This document shows, piece after piece, positions 57,177-64,000 of a stretch of DNA of 64,000 bases; position 1 is the stretch's first letter, and the number at the start of each line of letters is the position of its first letter. Source of the stretch: Ignavibacteriales bacterium. GTDB taxonomy: Bacteria; Bacteroidota; Ignavibacteria; Ignavibacteriales; Melioribacteraceae. Below the pieces are notes generated by a model, which was given only the letters and a program-made list of their open reading frames with translations, ran no database searches and was not told where the DNA came from. Location of the stretch: NCBI GenBank assembly GCA_026390795.1, contig JAPLFG010000003.1, positions 1 through 64,000 on the forward strand. Reading direction: 5' to 3'. Made by a program: the position numbers and the translations under genes.

Positions 57177-57476
57177 TTGTATTTGACCAATGTCTCTGAA
57201 TAAAAGATATGCTTGCTAGTTGTGGTATACAATCGAGCGAAAGGATGAAAAAGGAACTACATCTTTATCGAGTATTTCTAAAAACGATTTTTAGAATAAG
57301 TTCAAATATTTAGGTATAGAAAAGCTTTTCATTACTTCGAATTTTTTTGGAAATATTGATATATCAACTAACTGTCGAGTTGGACTTGGAAGATAACATT
57401 GTCAGTCCAAAATGTTATTGGTTCTTAGATAATAATTATGATTTCTGATAGTAGCCGGTTTCCGGTTAATAGCAGA
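57141..57476. other. gene-free stretch
   Basis: It contains the leader block, motif copy 14 and, beyond that, about 210 bases with no frame or structure that I recognise, before the stop of 57477-59183. Confidence 0.4.
57229..57265 (-). promoter_or_regulatory. shared upstream motif, copy 14
   Basis: The copy reads ACAATCGAGC, GAAAGGATG, AAAAAGGAACTA, CATCTTT. It is ~90 bp upstream of the DUF6600-like gene. Confidence 0.75.
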
Positions 57477-59183
57477 TCAAAAACTTTTTGCATTTATTTT
57501 TGAAAAATCGTATTGATATGGAATTGTGACTACAAATTCTGACCCTTGTCCGACAACGCTAGTAATTTCGATTTTTCCTTCCAGTATTTGAATAAACTCT
57601 TTACAAATTGCCAACCCGAGACCGCCGCTATATCGCTCAGAATTATCTTCGTTCAATGAAACGAATGGATTGAATATATCAGTTAGTTTGTCTTTCGCTA
57701 TACCTATGCCGGTATCTTCAATTTTTGTTATAATTTCATATTGATCATCATCAAGATGCCTATTATTCAGAATAACATTGATATTACCTGTTCGTGTGAA
57801 CTTTATTGAATTGGCAATTAAATTAGTCATTATCTGTCTATATTTTTTCACATCCGAATAAGCCAATATTCTGGAAGATTTTTCTAAGATTAAACTTAGG
57901 CCAATGCATTTACCTAACGCTAATGGTTTTAGCAACTGTATAATGTCTTCAATTTCCTCTTGGATGTTGAAGAGAGCCATTTCATTTTCCATCTTACCTG
58001 TTTCAATTTTAGCATAATAAATAAAATTGTCAATCGTATTAAGCAAATGACCAACTGCTGTTTTTACAGATTTAGAATACTTTTTTACTTCTTCCATCGA
58101 TCGAAGTATATCTTCTTCGATCATTTGTTGAAACATTAGAATGGCATTAAGCGGTGTTCTCACTTCGTGATTAATTTTTGCTAATAATTGAATTTTTTGA
58201 TTCTTTTCCAAAATCCGCATTTGAGCGAAATGCTCTTTTTCTTTTGTTTCATTAAGCAATTTTAAAGCAATTTCTTTTTGCTCATTTCTTGCCAGGACTT
58301 CGTTAGACTCGTCTTTAATAATGAAGTCAATATTTTTATTCCCGCTTTCTGTTGATTTATATTTCGATATAACTCTCAGATAAATCATTTTATCTTCTTC
58401 GTTCTTATAATTTACACTGACTTCCCGAGCATCTGCACCTGAATAATTAATTTGAGAAAAATATTCGCTGAATTTAGAATCGCTAATAAGTTCAACTATA
58501 TTTGATTTTTTCTTTATTTGTTCCGCGCCTAATAAAAACGCTAAAAATTTATTCTGGGTTAGAATATTTCCAAAACCATCTGTTCTGCATATTCCGATAG
58601 GAATACTATTAAAAATGAAATTTACCTCTTCTGCCTTCGACTTATAGATTTTCCTTCGGCTGTAATTTACAGCACTAGCTACAATGCTTAAAAGACTGAT
58701 AAGACTGACAAATATTGTAATAGAGAAAAGATTAGGCAGAAAAAAAATATTAGATCCGTTAAAAATAATTGAACCGGCAAAGAGCAAGTTATAGTATATG
58801 GCCACAATGATTTGGTTTTTAACTTCCCAACTAAAAATTAATGCTGTTGTAAAAATTAGCAGCGAGAGTATTTGAGAGTTAATAAAGAGTGTGTTTGGAA
58901 TCTTGTAGATTGTATAAATGAATGAACTTATTAGAGATATAATAAGCAGATGTACAAGAATTGTTGTTAATCGTTGACTGATATTCTTAAATGAGAGGAA
59001 AAATATTGTTAGGGCTATTAAAGTGAACAAGACTCTAGCAAAGTAGATATCAACTTTAAAAAAGTGAAAATAGAAAATCTCAAATAATAAAGACCAGCTT
59101 CCGGCGATTATTGAAATTGCTGATGCAATTTTGAGAGACTTAATAATTTCAGCATCTGCTGCTCTATTTTCAACAATCGACAT
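57477..59183 (-). CDS. membrane PAS sensor histidine kinase
   Basis: The start is taken as ATG 59183 (MSIVENRAADAEIIK); an earlier TTG is less likely. The product of 568 residues has about six membrane helices in the first ~175 residues, a PAS domain ('FNSIPIGICRTDGFGNILTQ'), a coiled coil, a HisKA domain with 'LAKINHEVRTPLNAILMFQQ' and a HATPase with 'NLIANSIKFTRTGNINV', 'KIEDTGIGIAKDKL' and 'YSGGLGLAICKEFIQILEG'. It is encoded 70 bp from the receiver-only protein, so they may pair. The family resembles the PAS kinases of Ignavibacteria. The ligand is unknown. Confidence 0.9.
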   Translation of the reverse strand: MSIVENRAADAEIIKSLKIASAISIIAGSWSLLFEIFYFHFFKVDIYFARVLFTLIALTIFFLSFKNISQRLTTILVHLLIISLISSFIYTIYKIPNTLFINSQILSLLIFTTALIFSWEVKNQIIVAIYYNLLFAGSIIFNGSNIFFLPNLFSITIFVSLISLLSIVASAVNYSRRKIYKSKAEEVNFIFNSIPIGICRTDGFGNILTQNKFLAFLLGAEQIKKKSNIVELISDSKFSEYFSQINYSGADAREVSVNYKNEEDKMIYLRVISKYKSTESGNKNIDFIIKDESNEVLARNEQKEIALKLLNETKEKEHFAQMRILEKNQKIQLLAKINHEVRTPLNAILMFQQMIEEDILRSMEEVKKYSKSVKTAVGHLLNTIDNFIYYAKIETGKMENEMALFNIQEEIEDIIQLLKPLALGKCIGLSLILEKSSRILAYSDVKKYRQIMTNLIANSIKFTRTGNINVILNNRHLDDDQYEIITKIEDTGIGIAKDKLTDIFNPFVSLNEDNSERYSGGLGLAICKEFIQILEGKIEITSVVGQGSEFVVTIPYQYDFSKINAKSF

Positions 59184-59253
59184 CGTTATACACTCATTTA
59201 ACAAGGAATAGCTACATTATTATCTTACTGCCTTCATCAACACTCAAGTATAT

Positions 59254-59622
59254 CTAAAAATATTTCTGAATCTCTCCCAATAGATTTTTATTATCAAAGG
59301 GTTTAACTATAAATTTATCCGCACCAGCCTCCAGAGATAATTTCCGGTCTTTCGTAAATGCATATGCAGTTACCACTATTATTGGGGTTCCCTTGTATTT
59401 GTCCATTTGCCGCAGCTCCTTTATAAGGTCAATCCCGTTTTTTTCGCAATTAAGGGCTAGATCGATGATGAATAATTCATAAGTGTCTTCACTTAATGCG
59501 GAATAGAATTCTTTATCATCACCGCAGATTTTTACATCATAATGCTTAGATAGAACTCCCCTATATGCCAACTGATTTAGTTTATCATCTTCTACTATCA
59601 ATAGCTTATTTTTTCCATTCAT
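59254..59622 (-). CDS. single-domain response regulator (CheY-like receiver)
   Basis: The 122-residue protein is a lone receiver domain: Glu11-Asp12-Asp13, phospho-acceptor Asp54 in 'YELFIIDLALNCEKNGIDL', Thr in 'PIIVVTAYAFTKD' and Lys in 'KFIVKPFDNKN'. Unlike the two NarL-type regulators it has the normal Thr. The ATG (59622) follows AAGGAAGTGTG. Lying between two kinases, it could carry phosphate from one to another protein. Confidence 0.92.
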   Translation of the reverse strand: MNGKNKLLIVEDDKLNQLAYRGVLSKHYDVKICGDDKEFYSALSEDTYELFIIDLALNCEKNGIDLIKELRQMDKYKGTPIIVVTAYAFTKDRKLSLEAGADKFIVKPFDNKNLLGEIQKYF

Positions 59623-59662
59623 CACACTTCCTTTACCAGAGATTAATCTTTTATTGATGTAA

Positions 59663-62600
59663 TTATTTTTTACTTGTCAGGAATAAAGTAAATTTACTTC
59701 CAATTCCCTTCTTAGATTCAACTTCAATCGTTATTCCATTTAAACTACAATATTTTTTTACAAGTGAAAGACCTAGTCCATTCCCTTCATATCTCCTTGA
59801 ATACCCTCTATCTTCTTGTGTGAACTGATTATACATCTGCTCCATAAAAATTTCTGACATACCAATCCCCGTGTCTTCTATGGAGACCTTTATTTCCTCC
59901 GGTGCATCTTTATTTTTCTCAACCTTAACCGAAATAGAGCCCTTATTTGTGTATTTAACTGCATTGTCCATCAGATTCACAAATAATTGATATATGCTAT
60001 ATTTATCACCATGTATAATTACTTCTGTTAGTTCCGTATTGAAATTAAATTTGAGACCCTTTTCCTGCGCTAATAAAATATATTCTTTATTAATTTTTTC
60101 TAATATTTCTCCAATTAAATCAATATCTATGAAATTAGGTACGAAAGTACCGACTTGTAACTCAGAAGCGTTCAATATCAATTCAACAGTTCGTATTAGC
60201 CGATGACCGGCAGAATCAATCCCATCTAAGTATTCTAAAAGTTGAGGTGTTATTTTTCCCTCTAGATCTTCTTTTAATAAATTTGCAAAACTTACAACAG
60301 CATTCATAGGCGATCTTATTTCATGTGACATCTGTGCAAGAAATTCTGTTTTTAGTTTATCAGACTGTTCAGCTTTTTCTTTTGCTTCTATCAATTCTTT
60401 CTCAGTTCTTTTACTATCTGTAATGTCCTGATTAACACCATAGACTTTGTAGGTACGTCCCGAAGAATCTTTCAGAATCTTAAATTGAACACTTACATTT
60501 GCTATATTCTCATCGTCACGAAAAACTCTTATCTCCGCCTTTCCGAAATAATCCGGATTCGGTGAACTTATTGCTTCTTGTAAATTTTTGGCTATCATAG
60601 TTGCATCGTCGGGATATACGAATCTCCTGACAAATTCCTCGGCGCTCATAATATTACCGCCTTGTTTTTCAGTAGAGGTTCCATGTATGAGTCTATAATA
60701 CTGATCATTAAAAGTAAATTGCTCCGAATCAACATCATATTCCCAATAACCAAGTTTTGCGATTTCTGCCGCAGATGATAAATCGGTTTCCATCTTTTTT
60801 TTCTCGGTTATATCGGTTGCAACGCCAATTAGTCCCAAAGGTTTGCCGTTATCATCATTAATAACTGTGGTAGAAAGATTAATTAAAAATTCACTCCCAT
60901 TCTTTCGTTTATTCCACAATTCACCCTGCCATCCTCCTAATATTGTGCTTGGTAAAATTTTATTAACCAATTCATGTGGATTTTTTGATGAACGTACCAT
61001 TTTCATATTTTTCCCAACCAATTCATTTTCATCGTAGCCATAAGTTTTCAAAAATGATTCGTTGATAAATATTATTTTATCTTCCATATCAGTTATACTG
61101 ACACATTCTTTTATGCTTCTTAATGAGTGCGCAAGCATTGTAATTTCTTCTTCGGCACGTTTTTGTTCTGTAATATCAATTACCTGAGTAATAAAAAATT
61201 GAGGTTGATTATTAGAATTCCGGACTAATGATATTGAAACGTGAGCCCAAATTATCTCTTTATCTTTCCTTATATATCGTTTTTCAAATGATGCAATATC
61301 AATTTTACCATCCATCATTTTCTTTAATTGAGATACGCCAATGGATAAATCATCGGGATGAGTGATATCGGAGAAAGTAAAATTCAATATTTCATTTTCT
61401 TTATAACCTATCATTTCTTTAAAAGCTTTATTAATTTTTAGAAATTTCTGATCGGTACCAACTATACAAACACCTGTTGCGGCGTAATCGAATGAATGCC
61501 GGAATCGTTCTTCGCTATCACGCAATTTTTCTTCTGCTTGTTTGTGCTCGGTAATATCATGTCCAATTGTTGAAACACCGGTAATTTCACCATCTCTGTT
61601 TTTAATTGGTGATATCGTAAGAGAAACCTGAATAAGCCGGCCATCTTTTGTTATTCGTTCTGATTCAAAGTTATCTACCGATAATCCGTATTTTATTTTT
61701 TCAAGAATCTCCGGTATTTCATCCTTATGTGCTACCGGGAGTAACAACGAGATTGGAAGCCCAATAACTTCACTTTCGTTATAGCCATAAACTTTCTCCG
61801 CGCCTTTATTCCAATTTGTAATTATGCCGTCCAAAGTTTTGCTAATGATAATTTCATCGGAAGATTCTACAATGGCGCTAAGCTGAATCATTTTTTCTTC
61901 AGCCTTTTTACGCTCGGTGATGTCCTCAGCCATTCCTAATATTTCATGCGAAGCACCATCTTCATCGTGAAGTATTGTTACAGAAAGATTAATCCAGACA
62001 AGATTTCCATTTTTATGAACAAATCTTTTTTCCATGCTGTACTTGGATATTTTCCCATCGATCAAATCATTGAATTGATTCATATCTTTATTAATATCAT
62101 CCAGAAACGTAAAATCTGTAAACTTCATTTTCGACAGTTCAGTACTGCTATAACCGATCATTTTGGATAAAGGTAGATTTGAAATAACCGGGTGACCTTG
62201 CTTATCAAGCAGCGCAATTGCAATTGGGGCCTGGTCAAAAATGGCTCTGAAGCGCTTTTCGCTTTCTAGTACTTTATGTTCGGCTTCCTTGCGTTCTGAT
62301 ATATCACGAATGATCATGCTCGTACGTTCAAAACCTTCTTGGTTTTTGAAAATAGCCGATGAAATTTCAGCTGGAAAACGTGTTCCATCTTTCCGAATCA
62401 TCGTCAATTCACCATGTGCATGCCCATTTAATCTTCTTTCCATTAACAGATTAGGTAATATAGGGTCCATATTATCAACAATGCCGAATTGACCCACTTT
62501 TATAAGTTCCTCTTGCGAATAACCAAATATTTTACACGAAACTGGATTGGCTGATAATATTCTTCCATCTGGAATTGTTAACATTATTGCATCCATGCTG

Positions 62601-63490
62601 TTTTCAAAAAATGATCGGTATCTCTCTTCACTTTCCCTTAATAATCCTTCATCGAGCTTACGACTGGTAATATCTTGAGCAATAGTTGCAACAATATGTT
62701 TTCCTTCCTTATCAAAAATATTTGCTGGATTCCATAAGACTGTCTTGAGAACATTCTTTTTTGTCAATATCTCTACTTCAATTAGATCCGGTCTTTCATC
62801 ATTTATAAGTGTATTTTTAATTAGATCAAGTGTCAAATCAACTTTTTCTTTTGGGAAAAGAATTTCAATCTTTTTATCTCTGACCTCGGTCCAATCGTAA
62901 CCGCTCAAATTTTCGAAAGCCTTATTTATATGTATTATTACCCCCGAGGAATCCCAAACAATAATAGGTGCATATGCATGATTAAACAGAATGTCCAGAT
63001 ATTCGTTTGTAACACGGCTGGTTTCACTAACCGATTCTTCAGACAGTTTTCGATCAGTAATATCCTCAATGGCTAATAAAATTATCTTCTCTTTCCCAAA
63101 TGCTCTTTCAATTTGCCGGGCATTCAAAAGCATGATTCGTTTGCCAATTGTCGAAAAATCATGCTCAACTTCATAGTTATCAAACATTGTTTTTTCGGGA
63201 AGGATAGTTTCAAGCAATTCTCTCAGTTTAGGAATATCCCATTGACGATTCCCCAAATCATAAATAAGAGATCCAATTGTAACATCGGAATTTACTTTGA
63301 AGAAATCATAGAATGAACGGCTGGCTTTAACTACTCTTAAATCTTGATCCAAAACAAGTAGAGGTTCGCGGACAGTATTGATTATGTTTTCAGCAAATTC
63401 ATTTAATTCATTTGCGGATTTCAATTTGAATTTTGGAAGACCTGGACTACTTGGAGATTTTATTTTTTTCTTCTTATCAATCATTACCAT
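59663..63490 (-). CDS. large multi-PAS histidine kinase (about eight PAS domains)
   Basis: The 1275-residue soluble protein has about eight PAS/PAC units (~30-1030), then HisKA with 'KTEFLAQMSHEIRSPMNAVV' and HATPase with 'NLMDNAVKYTNKGSISVKVE', 'IEDTGIGMSEIFME' and 'GNGLGLSLVKKYCSLNGITI'. The PAS units include typical 'GYDENELVGKNM' and PAC 'VSTIGHDITEHKQAEEKLRD' repeats. The first unit (~28-150, 'DFFKVNSDVTIGSLIYDL', 'WDIPKLRELLETILPEKTMF') is nearly the same as the last PAS of the CheB-CheR fusion at 21271-24228. It starts at ATG 63490, 50 bp below a degenerate motif copy (15). Confidence 0.92.
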   Translation of the reverse strand: MVMIDKKKKIKSPSSPGLPKFKLKSANELNEFAENIINTVREPLLVLDQDLRVVKASRSFYDFFKVNSDVTIGSLIYDLGNRQWDIPKLRELLETILPEKTMFDNYEVEHDFSTIGKRIMLLNARQIERAFGKEKIILLAIEDITDRKLSEESVSETSRVTNEYLDILFNHAYAPIIVWDSSGVIIHINKAFENLSGYDWTEVRDKKIEILFPKEKVDLTLDLIKNTLINDERPDLIEVEILTKKNVLKTVLWNPANIFDKEGKHIVATIAQDITSRKLDEGLLRESEERYRSFFENSMDAIMLTIPDGRILSANPVSCKIFGYSQEELIKVGQFGIVDNMDPILPNLLMERRLNGHAHGELTMIRKDGTRFPAEISSAIFKNQEGFERTSMIIRDISERKEAEHKVLESEKRFRAIFDQAPIAIALLDKQGHPVISNLPLSKMIGYSSTELSKMKFTDFTFLDDINKDMNQFNDLIDGKISKYSMEKRFVHKNGNLVWINLSVTILHDEDGASHEILGMAEDITERKKAEEKMIQLSAIVESSDEIIISKTLDGIITNWNKGAEKVYGYNESEVIGLPISLLLPVAHKDEIPEILEKIKYGLSVDNFESERITKDGRLIQVSLTISPIKNRDGEITGVSTIGHDITEHKQAEEKLRDSEERFRHSFDYAATGVCIVGTDQKFLKINKAFKEMIGYKENEILNFTFSDITHPDDLSIGVSQLKKMMDGKIDIASFEKRYIRKDKEIIWAHVSISLVRNSNNQPQFFITQVIDITEQKRAEEEITMLAHSLRSIKECVSITDMEDKIIFINESFLKTYGYDENELVGKNMKMVRSSKNPHELVNKILPSTILGGWQGELWNKRKNGSEFLINLSTTVINDDNGKPLGLIGVATDITEKKKMETDLSSAAEIAKLGYWEYDVDSEQFTFNDQYYRLIHGTSTEKQGGNIMSAEEFVRRFVYPDDATMIAKNLQEAISSPNPDYFGKAEIRVFRDDENIANVSVQFKILKDSSGRTYKVYGVNQDITDSKRTEKELIEAKEKAEQSDKLKTEFLAQMSHEIRSPMNAVVSFANLLKEDLEGKITPQLLEYLDGIDSAGHRLIRTVELILNASELQVGTFVPNFIDIDLIGEILEKINKEYILLAQEKGLKFNFNTELTEVIIHGDKYSIYQLFVNLMDNAVKYTNKGSISVKVEKNKDAPEEIKVSIEDTGIGMSEIFMEQMYNQFTQEDRGYSRRYEGNGLGLSLVKKYCSLNGITIEVESKKGIGSKFTLFLTSKK

Positions 63491-63538
63491 GACACCACCC
63501 TTTGTCTGAATCGAGATCTAACTATTTAGGATATAAAA

Positions 63539-63575
63539 TCAATCAGTCAAAAAGGACGGGGACGGGGCTACAACT
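63539..63575 (-). promoter_or_regulatory. shared upstream motif, copy 15 (divergent)
   Basis: The copy reads TCAATCAGTC, AAAAAGGAC, GGGGACGGGGCTA, CAACTTA. Left part and CTACA are kept while several A are replaced by G. It is ~50 bp upstream of the multi-PAS kinase start. Confidence 0.55.
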
Positions 63576-63625
63576 TATAATGGAATGGAGAAGAGAATTA
63601 CATAAAGATTGTTTGACTGTTTTAT

Positions 63626-64000
63626 TTAATGTCCTTTAATGAATGCATATATTTTTTCAAATGTTATTTCGGGTTTTTCTTCCTGCGGGGCATGTCCGCA
63701 AGCATCAATTATCTCCAATTTTGTATGGGGTAATTCCTTACTTAGTTTAATACCATTATTCACTGATAATACCGAATCATTATTACCCCAAAGAATTAGG
63801 CATGGTGTCGTAATGTTCTTGTAAGCACTTATTATTTTTCCGTATCCATCGGGATCAATCTGTTCGGCAGACTTAATGAAAGTATACTCAAGTCCTTCAC
63901 CGTAATAAAAAGAAGCATACCTGTCAATTAGTTTTTTATTAGCCTTACTCTTATCGTATAATATTTTATCAAGTATATATTCTGCTTTGGATTTATTTGT
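63626..64000 (-). CDS. alpha/beta hydrolase, C-terminal part
   Basis: The frame enters from the right edge and ends with TAA at 63626, leaving 124 residues. The segments 'ITTPCLILWGNNDSVLSVNN' (catalytic Asp) and 'LEIIDACGHAPQEEKPEITF' (catalytic His) are the final parts of an alpha/beta hydrolase core. The nucleophile Ser is outside the window. The lid region 'SKANKKLIDRYASFYYGEGL' is also visible. It is the last gene on the right. Confidence 0.8.
   Translation of the reverse strand, partial: TNKSKAEYILDKILYDKSKANKKLIDRYASFYYGEGLEYTFIKSAEQIDPDGYGKIISAYKNITTPCLILWGNNDSVLSVNNGIKLSKELPHTKLEIIDACGHAPQEEKPEITFEKIYAFIKGH

Noticed and set aside
406-63575. The 15 motif copies as a CRISPR array or insertion-sequence ends
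   Set aside because: Copies are 1 to 25 kb apart, not regularly spaced, not flanked by target duplications, and keep one orientation upstream of genes.
406-63575. GGAAC in the motif read on the plus strand as an ECF -35 element
   Set aside because: The bases following it are not conserved among copies, and, apart from the mscS-type gene, no plus-strand genes follow.
1-64000. tRNA, rRNA, riboswitch or integrase signals
   Set aside because: I read through the intergenic spaces and found no cloverleaf, rRNA or known aptamer pattern and no recombinase gene; structure searches could not be run.

Overview
The window is low-G+C chromosomal DNA (intergenic DNA clearly A+T-rich) from what looks like a member of the Ignavibacteria / Bacteroidota-Chlorobiota group. 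The best marker is the C-terminal type IX secretion sorting domain of the protein at 46643-47923, whose 'YQNYPNPFNP' and 'MKKMILLK' style is typical of Ignavibacteria. Other markers are Bacteroidota-type small acidic and FG/WG-rich surface proteins and the many PAS sensor kinases. Nearly everything is on the minus strand; only the MscS channel (44544-45449) is clearly on plus. No tRNA, rRNA, insertion sequence or CRISPR array was recognised.

Layout, in window coordinates: 1-327 is the start of an Ig-like lipoprotein. 600-4288 holds an ECF sigma factor with small envelope and stress proteins. 4335-8877 is an alcohol dehydrogenase plus a GH130/GT4 pair. 9165-10646 is a B12-binding radical SAM protein. 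12057-19842 is a stress block: two paralogous NarL-type regulators, a double-domain KaiC-like ATPase, a CsbD-like protein, HPF, UspA, DUF948 and YtxH. 19971-24228 is a PAS kinase with a CheB-CheR-PAS fusion. 24463-31903 carries transport (Nramp-like, LysE, P-type proton ATPase, iron permease) and DnaJ/GrpE. 32003-38509 is redox and aldehyde metabolism with bacterioferritin. 38829-44328 holds three tandem PAP2 phosphatases, a DUF3943-like protein, two coiled-coil stress proteins and CsbD. 45812-55683 covers the envelope (sugar transferase, T9SS ice-binding-like protein, OmpA, AsmA-like, AI-2E exporter, CDP-alcohol transferase). 55791-63490 is a DUF6600-like protein and a two-kinase/receiver module. 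63626-64000 is a partial hydrolase.

The most striking signal is a 37-bp sequence present 15 times, always in the same orientation and usually 50-110 bp upstream of a minus-strand start codon. On the plus strand it runs CAATCG-nn-C, AAAAGGATG, AAAAAGGAACTA, CATCTTT. It precedes genes for CsbD, YtxH, KaiC-like, OmpA/DUF4398, DUF6600, T9SS and lipoprotein products and the giant PAS kinase. It also stands before two pseudogenes and before one short gene-less stretch that ends in a hairpin (candidate small RNA). I read it as the promoter/operator of a stress or envelope regulon. The window itself encodes plausible controllers: the ECF sigma factor (1595-2206) and the two NarL-type regulators (12057-12749, 19150-19842), the latter beside a kinase and a CheB-CheR-PAS fusion. 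The link between regulator and motif is inference.

Duplication and decay are frequent: three Lys-rich mini-proteins (one broken), three CsbD-like genes (one broken), three PAP2 genes, two sll1863-like genes, two Gly-Gly-Met-Asn mini membrane proteins, and a duplicated promoter-leader-start block shared by two otherwise different secreted proteins.
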